From Trogon surrucura (taxonomy: Eukaryota > Chordata > Aves > Trogoniformes > Trogonidae): 64,000 bases of DNA. The position numbers were made by a program, and so were the translations under genes. The stretch lies in contig CM036631.1 of assembly GCA_020746105.1 (NCBI GenBank), forward strand, positions 13,020,558 to 13,084,557, written 5' to 3'. This document shows positions 1-13,945 of this stretch, piece after piece. How positions within the stretch are numbered: position 1 is the stretch's first letter; the number at the start of each line of letters is the position of its first letter. The notes below the pieces were generated by a model, which had not been told where the DNA came from, did no database searches, and worked only from the letters and a program-made list of their open reading frames with translations.

Positions 1-3000
1 CTGAGTCTTTAACTGCTTGGGAGCTGCACTGAACATGTAAAAGGGCATGGGTCTTTTGGTAAATGGCAAACTCATTAAATCATGGCGTTTCATTTACTCT
101 AAAGGCACCATTCATCCTTTGGATGAATTGACATATTTGGGCAGGCACAAGGGAAACCAAACGCTCTCCACCAGCCCAGGCTGGGAGGGGCAATCCTCTC
201 CCCAGTCACACCAGGCTTGAGAGGTGCAGATGGAGCTGTACTGGGTGCAAGGACCAGGCTGCTGTGCCCAGCATGCTCAGAGGGACTAGGTGGGAAGGTC
301 ACTCAGGAAGGAGCAAGCTGTAAAACCAGCCACAGTTTTACTATAGGAGAGGGTGCCAGGCAATTGAACTAAAAGTTGGACTCAAATGGCTCCTTGAGAG
401 AAGAGAAATGGGAATAGTCCATCGGTAGGCACCAGGCAGGTCAGATGTAGGCAGGCTTATAGGACCCGGGAGTGAATGAAACTGTCATTATCCAGAAACT
501 TTCAGTGAAAAATGATGCTGAAGAAGGTTTATGTCGTCCTGGGTACTCCTGTGGTGCTACCTGAGGTAAAATGCTTCTCTGCGTGTTCCAGGGGTGAAAG
601 ATTAACAGGGATCCCTGTAACTAAGAATGAAATGAAGGAATTCAACTCCTCTGTCAGTAAGAAAAGGGCTGACAAGTTTAATAAAGGTGATCCTGCCTTA
701 CCCTGCCTCCCCGAATGTAATCTAAGCAGAGCTGCATCTTGGTAGTTAGGGCTTCCTTTTGCCCTTCTGCTCCCACCCCTGCACATCTGGTCGTGCTCTT
801 CTTCACACTTATTTGGCCCACTCTCAGCAAACATGAAGATTGAAGGATGAGGTGATAGCATGTCATATTCCTTTCAGAGAAACCTGCACAGTAACATGCC
901 TGAGACGTTTCAAAGGGAAGCAAGTCTCCTCTCCTGCTGAGGCTTTTAGAGCCTGTTGTCTTTTCTGGTAATGTGTGTGCATCCATTTACAGTGTGTACC
1001 ATCTACACAGAGGCTTTTTCCCCTCCCTTTTTCATCCCTAAAAAATAAAATGAATCTCTTAATTCAATTGAAGCTATATCCCACAAGCTGTGGTTTGAGG
1101 AAGAAGATAATAAGCAGCAAGATGTTAAAGAACAAGCTTATTTCTTGCTTGCTTTCTGATAATGCCCAGCAGCATAAAAAGACTGGATCCTGTTATACTA
1201 GAACTAATTCAAAGTATAGTAAGAGATATTCTCTATGCCAAGGACATTCACACTGTAAGGAAAATTGAAACATCAGAGCAAACAAAGCAACGTGTAAGTA
1301 TGGAGAACCAGGGAACAGGGGGACAGAGGGTGCTTCTTATCTTCTCTGCTAAAAAACGTACTGTTCCTTCCTCGCAACATTCTGAGTTACGGTTGCAGTT
1401 GACTCATGTCTTCTGGTGCATGTGGATGAATGCTTTGACCTGAGGAATGATGACATCCGGGACCAGCTTACTTCATAGACTAATTCAGGAGAAAGTTTCT
1501 GCACTTGAGGAGTTGCTTGGAAGGTGGCGCAGCGGTGGCTGGAGAAGCCCTAAGACTGACCGGCAGGTTGAGGAGGTTGGAGCAGAGAGGAGAAGGTAAT
1601 GGGGACAAAAGTTCGAACTCCTTGATGATCACAGAGTTTGGGGAAGTTCACCTAAAAGCTTCCCTTGTGAGGAAAGCCTTATATTTGGGATGCTCAAGGC
1701 ATCGGTAAAGATGTACACTGAGTTTCAGTGTCAGCTTCCAGACTGAACGTACACAAGAAATGACCATAGTTTCTTATTAATATAATAAGAGTAAAAATTA
1801 AATGCAACAGAAGAGAAACATATAATTTCCAAGATATTTTCATACTTTACAAAGTCAGAGGTTTAGAAGGTTTATTTTCTAAGTTGGCAATAGGCAAAAT
1901 TGTAAGTACTTCTAAGGAAACACCTGTGTTAAACAAAAACAATAACATACCAGACATAACATGGGTCGTAAACCAAGTGTTTAGCTTCCCACATAATACC
2001 TTTTTTTTTTTTTAAACTAAAATTATTTCATTAAAAAAGATAAGCCTGCGTTTGTTGAAAATGTGGTGTTGTCGCACTACTCCGGACAATGATGCTGTTT
2101 TAAAAATAAAAAAGTCTTTAACGACTTTCTTCCAGTAAATCACATCTGGATTTTTAACCTCATTGAGAGTTTTTATTGTGCTTCTGTATCAGAGTGTGTT
2201 GTAATGGAATTATTTATTTCTATATTTATCCAGTTTCTCCTGTGTGGACAGTCTTACTTTTAACAGGGTCTTTAATTACATTCCTCTACTAGCTGACCAC
2301 CACAAAAACTGAAACCTCACCACAAATCTGTAAAAATGTTTCCACTTGCATTGGGAGACAAAAATAGAATAATTCCATGTCTTTTTGGACGGGTGCCTGG
2401 CTGAAACTATGCAGGGTTTGACTGACAAGAGGATGCAGTCTTTGCTGAGAGCACTTTCTTTAAGGTCCTTTTTAGTCCTCAGGAACATTTCAGTAGATGA
2501 ATGAAGAGAGGATTTATGCCAGTTTCCCTTCATTTTGGTTAACTTTGCCTGCTTTTTTGTAACTTTTGTCTTCTGCAACAAAATCTTTTCGGCTCCTCAG
2601 GCTTACTGAGTATCTAATCACAAGCGGGTAAGTAGTAACTTCAGGAGTTTTGATTTGAACCGGCACTCTATTCTTTTGTGTGCAGCTGTGGTGGAAGAAT
2701 AAAACCCCTTTATGCAGCTAAGCAAAAGCAGAATTATTTAAATGCTCAGTGTTCGCCAGGGTTATAACTGTGTAGTCTTTCAGTGGTGAATAAATACGGT
2801 TAGCACGTAGCTCAGCCTGCGAACACGGTGAAGAGACTTTACTTGAGTAAGTTCAGAATTATTTTGCGTCCGAGGGAGCTCTCCTCACTGTGCTGCTCGG
2901 CACGTTATCCGTTTCCTGGGCAGCGTGGATGGGATCTTAGGAAGCACAGCAGGTAACTGGCTGCTTCAGCTAAAAAAGCAGAAAAAGCGTATTTGTCTGT

Positions 3001-5018
3001 ATATGCAGAAAGAAAACGAGAACAAATGGTAATTATTGTCGGCTGGTAATACTTGTCCATAGTCTCTGTGAAATTCAGTCTATACTGACAATCTGTAGCT
3101 GTGTTAACTGTGATATTTAGGCAGTCGAGCAACTTCTTCTGTTGATGCATTTGGGACTGAAACTTTCATGTGCTTTGAATGTAAAAAAAGGAGCTGAATG
3201 TGTATGTGTTATGCAGTTTTTCAGAATGCTTTCTTCTGCTATTCAAGACATATTTCTGTATCTTAGCATAATTTTTTTGTATTGTTATTTTATTTTGAAA
3301 AGTACCTTCATTTTCTGCGAAATGAAGTCTGTGGAAAGTGAACATAGCTCAGCCTCTAGGCACTTATTTCTGTATTTCTAAAACTTGCGTACACTGATGC
3401 AAATATTTCCTCTTGGAAAGGGAAAGCTATTACTGGGTTAGATACTTTTTTTTTCACTTGAACATGTGGCAGTTTCTACAGACAGACTGAAAAAAGCTGT
3501 AATGTTATATCTATGTTTTTTGTTTAAAGTGGTTTATTTCCAGATGGGGTGTGGAAGTCTGTTGGCAGTGTAAAGTCAGCTGCACCAGGTTCCTCCTAAA
3601 ACAGGGCCGTTTCCACGTGAACTTTTTTATTCACTGTTTTTGATTTTCCCCTTCTCTTTAATTATTGAAACGTAGTTAAAAGTCAAGGCTGATAGATGCT
3701 AGAATAACATAAAATCTATTTTAATTTTTATAATATATCAGTTAAAAACCCCATTCATATTTTAAAGATTTATGCATACAGGTAAGTACGTGTGACGAGT
3801 CTCACTGGAATCGATTGCCACAGGAATATGACATTCACTTCAAAAATCTTTGCAGCTTCATGTTGCAGGACTCCAGTTCTTGGACAATTTGGTTTTAGAC
3901 TGTTTGCTGAAAATCTCAGTAAGAAACCTGTGTTGGAGGTTGAAATCGTGCTGCGCCTGCAGGATGAGACAAAAATGAAATATTTTGTGTATTTAGTAAG
4001 TCTACATGACTGTATGTAGGGAAGATACTTGATAGATTGAAAAATAGATTGTACATTTTTAACACTTTACTATCCTCTCTAGTTTGTTTCTGCTTTTTGG
4101 CAAAGAGGAAATCGAAATATTTCTTTGCTTCTTTTGTACACCCTTGTACTCTCCAACATGGCTTTAAATCTCCATCAGTGTCATATGAGGTAAAATGTGT
4201 AATAAAGCATTAAGAGAAATGGGGTTAAGATGTACGATGTCTAATAAAGGGTGTTAGTATTTATTGTCAGTCATCCTTTGTCCCGTGTAAATTTTTTTTC
4301 CAAAAGGCACTAGCATTGCTCTTGCTGTCTTTACAACCATCATTCTGTGTGCAGATGTGTTTTTCCCCATTCACCTTTTTTTATTTTATTTTTAAAATGT
4401 CAAATACTTCATGTTCTGTTTCTGGCAGACAGTACTGGTGATGAAAGAGGAAATAAAATGGGCTTGAAGCATGTTGCTGGAGAGGCGTATACAGAATGGC
4501 ATAGCCATGGAAAGCTTTTTTATTTTCCTGCAGGAGTTGTGTACCAGTCTTCATACCGACTTAATGAACACAGGAGGAAGCACATATTTTTCTTGGGCCT
4601 GGAAAGCAAATGTGATCTCAGAGTGCAAGGTTTACTACCAGTAATCAGCTAGAGTAGCATGAGCGACCGTTTGCCAACTTTTTTTTGCCTCCTGTGTACC
4701 TGGCCCAATTAACTCCATTCTTCATTCTTCAGTCATCTCCCCAGGTGGCTATCTGGTCTTAACGGGCCATAAAATGGGTGGCTCTGGTCCACATGGAAAT
4801 GCCTTGTGGTGCAGGGCTTCTCGTGATCCTTTGTGGGGGTCCGTGAGAGAGTCAGAGGTGGCAGTGCTGTCTGAAAGGAAATTCAGAGGATGAGTACCCG
4901 TGTTCTCTTCTGGATTGCTGGAAGAATCTCTCTGATTTTCGTAGGTCCTCATAGGAAAGATAGATCGGGAGAGCTACACAGGGGACCCAACGGAGTGAAG
5001 TTCTGTTCAGCATAGATA
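1..5018. other. Gene-poor flank, no gene recognised
   Basis: No exon, RNA gene or mobile element is recognised here. Open frames of 60-110 codons occur on both strands, but none matches a protein family I know, and none is bounded by convincing splice sites. A T-run lies near 2000-2013. The stretch is ordinary A+T-rich intergenic or intronic sequence, possibly a far-upstream untranslated intron of INSC. Old, unrecognisable repeats may be present. Confidence 0.5.
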
Positions 5019-5426
5019 CTGAGAAAAGACTGAGGGAGCTGGGGCTCTTTAGTCTGGGGAAGAGGAGACTGAGGGGTGACCTCATTAATGTTTACGAATA
5101 TATGAAGGGTGAGTGTCACGAGGATGGAGCCAGGCTCTTCTCGGTGACAACCACTGATAGGAAAAGGGGTAATGGGCTGAAACTGGAACATAAGAGGTTC
5201 CGCTTAAACTCGAGAAGAAACTTCTTCTCAGTGAGGGTGACGGAGCCCTGGAACAGGCTGCCCAGAGAGGTTGTGGAGTCTCCTTCTCTGGAGACATTCA
5301 AGACCTGCCTGGACACGTTCCTGTGTAGCATAATCTAGGCATTCCTGCTATGGCAGGGGGATTGGACTTGATGATCTTTTGAGGTCCCTTCCAATCCCTA
5401 ACATTCTGTGATTCTGTGATTCTGTG
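5019..5426 (+). mobile_element. CR1 LINE, 5'-truncated
   Basis: This is the 3' part of a CR1 non-LTR retrotransposon. It encodes the C-terminal tail of the ORF2 reverse-transcriptase protein, with the typical motif [20 protein letters not shown], and stops shortly before the 3' untranslated hairpin region. It ends in three tandem ATTCTGTG units (5403-5426), the CR1 hallmark instead of a poly-A tail. The 5' boundary near 5019 is where similarity to the CR1 body starts and is approximate. It shares diagnostic bases with the copies at 23.8 and 38.8 kb, so these three belong to one subfamily. It is inactive because the endonuclease and the RT catalytic core are missing. Confidence 0.93.
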
Positions 5427-5475
5427 TGTTGTCCTTATCTCTTAAGCAAGAAGATTTCTTCCTTGCTTCTCCCTA

Positions 5476-5494
5476 CCTCCCTCCCTCCCTCCCT
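5476..5494 (+). repeat. (CCCT)n microsatellite
   Basis: A pyrimidine-only run of about four and a half CCCT units lies about 50 bp beyond the end of the CR1 at 5019-5426. It is a simple repeat with no evident function. Confidence 0.9.
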
Positions 5495-8400
5495 AGTGGT
5501 GATTAACTGTAACTTTTTCTAGTTAGACTTCTAAATGGGTTGTGCTTAGTTGCAAGTGTCAAGTAGCTCAGTTGTCTCCCTGCTACCCCTCCTGTGTTTT
5601 CTGGACTCTAACCCTCTGTCTGCAGAGGCCCGTGGGGTGGGAGAGAACAGGGGACAGACGGTCTGGTGAAGGACGTGCACTCTGCAGATGTCAGAATCCA
5701 AAGAAAAAGCCCTGGGAAGGCCTGAAGCTCCGCAGGGAGGGAGAGCACCTCAGCAGAAGGCAAGAGATCCACAGATTTTCGTGGGTTCATACTTGAAAAT
5801 GCATTGCATTGTGACCCTTAAAAGAGATTAGAGATAGTTATTAGTTCATTTCTACCCCTACATGTTTATTTGAGTAGATGCTCTATATTATGTGTGAATA
5901 GTATGCAAGTGGCTTTCTACAGTATTTCATAGAAATTGTCTAGCGCCAAGGAATGCATTTGATTGCACATATGTATTCCTCAGGGTCTTCCATGATGATG
6001 TGCTCAAGCTCAGGATATTGTCCAGGTGTCAGAATTGAAACTGTTGATTGAAACTGGAGTAAATCAGATTAAAAGACCCGGGACTCTGCAAAACTTTATG
6101 GCTAAGCAAACTTCTTAGATCCTGTCTTTCTTACGTGCATATTTCTGAGTGTACCTTTGACATCTCGGCACTCCTATATTGATCCTGTTAGCTAAAGAAA
6201 GAGGTTTTGCCAAACAAAAAACTAACAGTCTGGCAAAACAACTCAAATCTACTAGGAGTGGTTTGAAGGAGGACTAAGAATCGGGTTTCTGACTCTTCTT
6301 TTGTTGGGAAAGTTGTGATGCATGGGGATAATACGTCTGCTCTGTGTCACTCATTCATCCAGCAAATGCAAGACATTTTGTGAAAGCAAACCTCCCCAGA
6401 TCTCCTGTTGCATGGGAAAAACACACAGCACAGCTGGAAACGGTTCGGAACCGTTCCTGTGTGAGCTCCCATGGGGACACAGGGCCACCAGTGCCATGTC
6501 TGGTGGCGTATGCGGGCGCCATTTCCCCCCTGATTGCAGACAAACCAGGTAATAACCAATTTCACTTCTTTCTCTTTGTGTTTAGGAGAAAAAGGGGCAA
6601 GTACTACTCTGTATGCCATGCCCAGCTCAGAAAAGTGACCACAATATTCACTAGACCAAATTACTTGCCTGATGCACTCCAGGAATTGAAAATTTGTCCT
6701 CAAACATGCTTATTTTTGGACCTTCATCCCCGGTTAGATCAAGTGACAATAATCTAGTTTCTGTGGTCCTGATTGCTCTCTCCTGTGGCACTGCACAGGA
6801 TCATTTGTGATACCAAAACGCCAAGTCATCAAAGTGGCAACAAATCAGTTACTGTGAAAATTTTTTGCTAGGAGACATCAGTGAAAAGCTAATTCGAGAG
6901 AAATGATGCTGGTTTTATATGCTCACGTCCCCAGACTGTGTACACTGGCAGAGTCCTCATGTAGTCAGCGAAGCCATGTTAATTTGTTTCGGGCCAGTAT
7001 AGGCCTTCATAGTTTTAAGTAAGTGATATCTATATGAAGGAAGAATAAAATCTATGACCTTGTATCATACAAGTGTGCCTGAAGAGAGCTGAGATTAGAA
7101 CCAGTGATGCTGGCACCCATCTGATTTAATTTAGCGAGCTCACCCTGCAAACCGAAATGCATCACCCTGACTTCAAGAATGCCCCGATGGCGATGGGTCA
7201 CTGATAGCCAGAAACTGCTCACTCTGAAGCTTCCTGGGTTTTTGGTCAGGAAGGAGTTAAAACCAGTGCTGGAAGGGAGCTGAAATATTCAGAGCAAGAG
7301 ATTTCCGGAGGGGGCTTTGCTGGCCAAGGTTGAGCTTAGCTCTTTCAGCTGCTCTTCAGTTCTCTTAAAATGTGAAAGGTGTAACAGACACGCTGGTCAC
7401 TGGGCTCCTGAGGTATGGCTCATACCAAAGTCCTTTGCTGCTTGCCCAGTTGAAACATCCACAAATTCTGGAAGTCAAACTCTGCTTGCCCTGGAGTTGG
7501 GGCACAGCACGAGGTGGATGGGAGCCATCCCGCATCTCCTGTGCCAGGCTGCCAAGCTGCCCAAGCTGGGTGTTTGTGCACTCACATCCTCAGTTTGACT
7601 GCGTGCTTTAGCTGGGACACAGATATGCTGCTCTTCTCAGTGCAGTGGAGTCAGGGGTAGAAAAAATATGTTGCTTTATTTTCACTTCTATAGTTTCAGC
7701 AGAGCATACACGGAAAGGAATAAAACCCAGACCACCTGGGAATCGTGGGTTCCATCTCCCCTTAGGGCTTTGCCACAGCAAGGTGGTGCCCCTGTCCTGC
7801 CAGGGCTCAAATCCCCATTGCTTTCCAGAGCCATGCGCCAGACCTGCACCCTCTGTCACCAGCTCTGCCTCTCCCCTCGTGGGATGCAAACTTCCTTCTC
7901 CAGCTTTCGCTACGGGGCAGCGGCTGCCGAGATCTTGGTGCTATGGGGAAGCTGTGGCCCAGGGTTGCACCCGGGAAGCCAAAAGCAGAAGTGTTAAACA
8001 AACCTTGGTGAAAACTGATCATCTCTTAGCTAAACATTTAATTTCTCTGGGGTGTTGAAGGTCTGGTGAGGGCAGCCAGACAACCCGGTCAGCTCCCTGC
8101 AGCCAGCTGTGCGTGCCTGGCGAGGGAGGTAAAACTCACTGACACAGGACGGCTGCGATCGTCTGACTATTCACTTTAAGAAGTGGATCATCCCGTGTTA
8201 ATTATCCTTCTCACATACATCAAAAGTGATGTATGGTTCATAAGTAAGAATAGTACATGTGTTGCCCTCGATACGGCATAAGTCAGGCAGTGACATGGCA
8301 AAAACTACATTTTTGGAGTCCTTACTGCAGGCAAGAGCTGCACTGGGGTTGTGCTGGCAGCTCGTGGGGCTGGTGACCAGGTATAAAAAATTTACATTCA

Positions 8401-10426
8401 AAAAGTAGCTTGGAAGCATTTTGCAAGGGCTATATTTCCAACCAGCAAGAGCTGCATTAGGAATAGCTGTTTTGCTAGCTAATTTCTGCCCTGAAGAGGA
8501 AGCTGCTTCCTTCCTCTCTTCATTTAATTCCTTTGCTGCTTTGACCTTCACCTGTGTGAGTCCCTCACTGAAATCCTCTCAGGAGGATCAGTGTCAGCTC
8601 TAATAAGCCAGCTGTCACTTTACACCAAACAGAAAGTAAATGTTTCATTTGTTAAATGGGCCAGTAGAATACATTACCTTGTTCTACCATCCTCAGTTTT
8701 CTTCTAGGCGAAAGTGGTTTACTTGTATGTGACTGAAAGTGCTTAAAGTGGATTTGAAGCTGCAGATTTAAGTGTCTTGAATGAAGACTGTTATGTAAGA
8801 CTTTATTTATCAGTTGTACTGAAGTACGACCAGTAATACAGCACATGGTTTGGTCACAATGAATTTTCTCGTGTTTCCAGTAAGAAGGTAAGGGATACGC
8901 CATGTAGGAAACGCACTGGGAATTTCTTTTCTTTAGCAAGCTGCACAGGAAGGCATGGGGCAAGTAAGATTATTGCACTGAGCTCCTGGCTGCTGATGCA
9001 GGGTGCAACACTGCTTCTTGTCGGGACTGTTGCCATTGAGTTGATTGTGAGCAGGACAGCTTTCCTCTGTCACAGCTTCTGTTGTGCTTATTTGTTGCTC
9101 CCCTCCCACTGCTGTTTTGTGTTGACAAGCACAGCCTGGGCTTCTCCACCAGCTTGAACAGGTGGGTTAGATTTATGCTAATAATCTTGGAAAGTATTTG
9201 AGAGTGAGTGTTGAGGGACGTGCTTATTTTTTTGTGACTTTCATGCAGAAGCTGGTATTTGGGGGTTGAATCCTGTAATTTATAAAGCATTGTTTTTGAG
9301 TAATGTTTGACAAATGTTAAATCGGTGAATGTTACTGACCGACTGCTGCAGTGGAGAGAGACTCGAGACAAAAAGAGATGGTGGCAGTTCCAACGCATGA
9401 TAGGAAGGTTGTGACTTTTTCTGTGAATCTGGAGGCCACGTGAGTATTGTTCCTTCTGCAGATTTGACTCTGTGGTTTGTATTTTTAAGCTGAAATGAAG
9501 CCCTGGTGTGGAGCTAGAAGACGGGGGTGCACCATCATCTTCTGTCTCTGCAGAGAAACTGTACGACTCCAGCCCCTCTTCTTATGTGAAGTAAGGCCCC
9601 TTGGTGATGCTCTTGAGGGCATTGGCTGCTCGGCTCCTGAGACAGCTGAGAGTCCTCTTGCTCAATATTATTCTCAGTCTTCACATTGATACAGCAATAC
9701 CCTGTGGGCTCTCCTCCCCATGGGCAATCCCCCAGGACCTCTTCAAACCTCTCTACCTGCTCTGTCGCAGGAGCCTTTGCCAACAGAGGCTGGGGGACAG
9801 CAGGATGCTTAGGGCATGTTACAGGAAGCTGCGCTGGCTTTACCTTGGAGATCAGCTTTTCACCTCCCTGGCCTAGAAGCGGGAAGGGTAGCTTGTCTCT
9901 TGTTTCCCTGGGCATTTAGTTTGTCCTTGTGATCTGCACAGGCTAGAAACTCAAGGCCAAAATCCCTTTTTATGCTCTTTAATTTACACTCTAAACTGCT
10001 TGGGGTAACTGAAATAAGTATCTATGAGAATGATTTCAAGATATTTAGATCTAGTGAAATCTTCTGCCCGTCATATATATGTATGCTGCCCACCAGTCTG
10101 ACTGAGCTTTGAAACGTGTGTATATGACTAGAATACACCCGTCTTCTGTGCAAGTATCTCTTAATGAGTCAGGAAAGGCCTTGAAAACTTCAAATCCAGA
10201 ATTCTGCACTTGACCCTGCCTCTGCATGAACATCCCTAATGGCAAAGAAATGGTTCTGGCTTGTTGGTTCAGTTTTCTAGATTTTCTGTTGAAGTTTTTC
10301 TTGGATGTATTTGATGGATGTGTTTCTAAGGCTGTGATTTATAGAGGCCAGTGAATATGATATTTGGTAGGGAGGCAGTTTTGTTTGGTCTACTTCAAAT
10401 TTCTTCCTTTCCCACCCCTCCTCCTT

Positions 10427-10550
10427 TCCCCCAAACAAACCAAAGCAAACCCAACAGCAAACAAACAACAAAACCAAAAAAACACAGCTACATACAGGTG
10501 TGACCTAATCACAAAAAAAAAAAAAACAAAACACACCACCAAAACTACTG
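10427..10550 (+). repeat. A/C-rich low-complexity tract
   Basis: The + strand is almost entirely A and C, with many CAAA/CAAAC units and an A14 run at 10513-10526. It is probably a decayed (CAAA)n simple repeat. Similar A/C-skewed tracts recur at 16.86-16.98 and 31.92-31.99 kb. Confidence 0.75.
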
Positions 10551-13500
10551 GCCATGGCAAAACTGCACTCTAAATAGAGTGCTTTGAGGCCATTAAGCTT
10601 TGAGTGATTGACTTTCTCAACAATGGCTCAAGTTCGCGGCTTTTCAAGGGAATGGAACTGGAGCCTGGGGAATAATTGTTTGTTCAAGCTGCTGCCCAGG
10701 TGGGAAGCACCGGTTGGGTAATGAACCAAAACATTTTGTTAAAAAAAAAAAGAAAAATGGGTAGCTTCATTTTCAAGAGATCTAGGATTGAATTTCTTTA
10801 AATAGAAGTGTGTATTTAAGTGTATGACTGTATCTGCTGTTTCTCCTGTATATAAGTTTGTAATTAGTCTGCAAAATGTGTAAGCAATAGATATCTTTCA
10901 ACATGTATTACTTGCAAATAAACCTAGAGAAAAAAAAAGAAGATTCTTTTCTGGTTAGATTTCAGCATGGGAAAGAAGTCAAGTAATTGGTAGTGTAATT
11001 CTTTGCTGTCCTGTTGAGCAAATAGGCAACACACAGTTCAAAAGAGAGTTCAAACTTTATCTTTGAGAAAACTTGGTCCATGTCACTCATCGTGCATGTG
11101 AACAGAGCTACTGGTCAGGAAAATACAGTGTTCCCTTGGGTTGGCACAAGGCATCTGTTTAAGGCTTTGCAGTTTATTCAGTGTGCTCCAAGAGTGCCGA
11201 AACTGGGCAACTGAACATTTGTTGATATTTAAACAAGTTGTGATTTACGAACTCAAACTTTTCTCTAAACTTTACATTGCTTAGAGTCTCCTCTGACAGT
11301 CTCCATCCTAGAGCAAGAAGCTGTAACATGATGTAACACATTTTACATACAGATAGTCTATTGCAGAATAGACTATATAGAGAGATTTTACTACTTACAG
11401 TCTTCATATATGTATCAGTAAAATTACAGGTCTCCCTCTTAGCAATTTGTGATATATCTGTGTTTAGGGCTTTATCACCTTGGATGTTAAAAATGTACCC
11501 TGGAGGAACAGATGTAAAACATCAACATCCTCAAGTTATCTGTTTGAAAATATTTGCAACTTTCTTGGCTGGAGCAACACCCTACTCTCATCATTTAAAT
11601 TAGGCTTTCTACAACCAGTTGTAAGAAAGCTTTCCTGGCCAGAGAATTGCCTTTCTGTGTTCCATGTGTTAAGGATTAATGTCCTCTCCCCTACTTCCTT
11701 TCTCTCAGCCCTCCCTCCCCTCAATCTCCTTTCCCTTTCTGTCTCTAAAATGATCCCAAACCCCCACTGTCTGGCTATCCAAAAAATGTACATTTTCCCA
11801 ATGAGACCTTCAAATAGCTGTGCAGAGCAAGGATTGTCTCATATTGGATCTGTTCAGCTCTAGCAAAAGTTAGAATTTGGACAGTTATTTTCATACTCTC
11901 CTGCAGGACCCAATGCGTGTTGCAGAAAGGTCAAGGGTACTATGAGCAGGTCCAAAATGACGTAACAGTAAATTGTAGTGGTGGTGAGTGTCTTGCTGGT
12001 GTTGAAGGGTGGCAATGTGACAAAAATAGTCTTTGTTTTGGTCTGAGTGTCTGGTGATTGTTTTGTATGGATGTGAAAGCAGAGAGAGGATATGCTGTAA
12101 ACTGCCAGGACTCCTGTGAAGCCTTTTGCCAACCTGGTGGTGTTGCTTGTTCATAATAAAGGGCAAAAGTGACAAACCGGTTAGGTCATAGTTATGAATG
12201 TGCTGCTGCTACATTTTGGTTTTAAACAAAAATAGGACAAACGTGAAAAACAGAGAGGCCAGATGTCACTTCTCTGTCAGTCGAACCAATATCTTAATTT
12301 CGATGCTGATCTGAGAGTGATAACAACCCGGGTGAGGTTCAATGTAGATTGGAACACACTGGTTATCACATTGGAGACCATTGTTATAGCACAATTCCTT
12401 GTCCAAACTGAAGCCAAAGGTGGAAGGATGCTCTCTGAGTGCGAAGGATTATGTGCTTTGTGACTGTATTGATAGACAAAAAAGAGTTTACTTTCTTTAC
12501 AAGGTAGCTTAATTCAATAGTCTTTAGGAAATTATTTTAAGCCAAATAAAAAAGAAAACCAAAAGCCCTGTTCTAGAAACAGGAGTTCAAACTCCTGTAA
12601 ATTCCTTTCTAAAAACGATCTTACTCATAAACTGCACAAGTTTGGTTTTTTTTCCTCTTTTTAATCTTAGTTTTTAATGGGAATGGCAGGTACCCACCCT
12701 GCGGTGCTGCAGAGCAGCGCCAGTGCTCATGGACTCGTGCTCTGTCGTTCCCCCTCTCAGCAATGCCTCCCACAAAGAGAAATGCCCTTGTGACAGGACG
12801 TGGTCCAGATAATATTGTTTGATTTAAGAATATTCCTTTTCGTCTCTTAGTTTCCTGGTGGTTTCCATGGATGAACAGGCCATCTAAACAAGGTGCTCAT
12901 AAACCGTGCCTTTTCCTAGAGTGAAGCTATTTCACAAACACCTGGTGACAGATTTTGGAGCTATTTCCAGGGAGACACTGGCAACTGTGCCCAAAGGACA
13001 GACAGGAGAATAGTTTGGGATTAATCAGGTTCCCTGTACTTTGAGTTCTCCCTCATCGTTTCTGCCTTTCTGATCCTGGTTGGCAGCTCTTGTAACTGAT
13101 AGTACATCGTAAGAGATAATTTCATCTGGCGGTTTTTTGGACAGCTAGGGGGATGGAATTATTTCAGTCTTGTTATTTGTTTCTATTTTAAGCAGGATTT
13201 TATTTGCCGTTGTCAAAACCTGAGTACAAGAAACTATGTCACAAAATAATAGTAAATAAAAATTATAATAAGCAAAACAAAGATATTTAGCCCTGTGAAT
13301 CTCTGTACCTTTTGCTGAAGGCAGACTCTGGTTTAATGGGTGTTGAAAATAGAAACACTAAATTAGTCAGATCTATTTCTCTGGAAAATAAATGAGGCAA
13401 TTCTTACTGCATGAATAAATTGTTCCTTTAGAATATTGTTTTTCACCATTATTGCTTCAAGTACCATTTATGTAATCTCCTAATGAAAAACCTCTCTTAC

Positions 13501-13614
13501 AACTAGCACACCGGGCACGGAAAAGGCTGAAAATTCCCAATTCCTTTTGAAACCAAATACAGTGTATCAGAAAGGAGAGGAGAAAGGGGGGAAAGAGTAA
13601 GGAGCCAGAACACC

Positions 13615-13636
13615 TTTTTTTTTTTTTTTTTTTTTT
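13615..13636 (+). repeat. Poly-T tract (T22)
   Basis: An uninterrupted run of 22 T. On the - strand it is an A22 run, but I see no polyadenylation signal at the right distance or transposon body next to it, so I read it as a simple homopolymer. Confidence 0.9.
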
Positions 13637-13887
13637 AAATAATAAGAACAGTGACCTAGCCAGGGAAGAAAAGTTCTTATAAAAAGATAATATGTAAGAC
13701 TTTTTCACACTGCTTCAAGTTTTCTTTGTTAAAAATGTACTCATGTTGTCTAGAGCTTTTTTCAATTTAAGATACTTTCTGGTTTTCCTCTTCCCCTTCC
13801 CTCCAAACCCTCCCCCCAAGCACCTCAAAAATAAATTGAAGGAATGGACAGAGGGGTAATTGGTTTGAAGAAAATGAGATGGGGATG

Positions 13888-13945
13888 TGCAAGAGGGAAT
13901 AATACTGCCAAAGAGGGAATTATGATGCTCGAAGAAGGGAATGGA
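13888..13945 (+). repeat. Three-copy imperfect short tandem repeat
   Basis: Three adjacent units begin TGCAAGAGGGAAT, TGCCAAAGAGGGAAT and TGCTCGAAGAAGGGAAT, each 18-20 bp long. It is a small degenerate minisatellite without evident function. Confidence 0.6.

Larger units (their letters stand above)
5427..13614. other. Gene-poor stretch, no gene recognised
   Basis: Contents are a (CCCT)n microsatellite at 5476-5494, a G+C-richer patch around 7.3-8.1 kb, and an A/C-rich low-complexity tract at 10.43-10.55 kb. Several open frames exist, for example a leucine-rich frame at 9601-9876, but none resembles a known family. No splice-site pairing supports exons. I see no RNA gene and no recognisable transposon. 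Confidence 0.45.

Noticed and set aside
6344..6757. 137-codon + strand frame with an opposing 118-codon frame
   Set aside because: Both strands are open at once, similarity to known families is lacking, and there are no flanking splice signals.
9601..9876. Leucine- and arginine-rich 91-codon frame
   Set aside because: It starts at TTG, matches no known protein, and competing frames on both strands are equally open in this G+C-richer patch.
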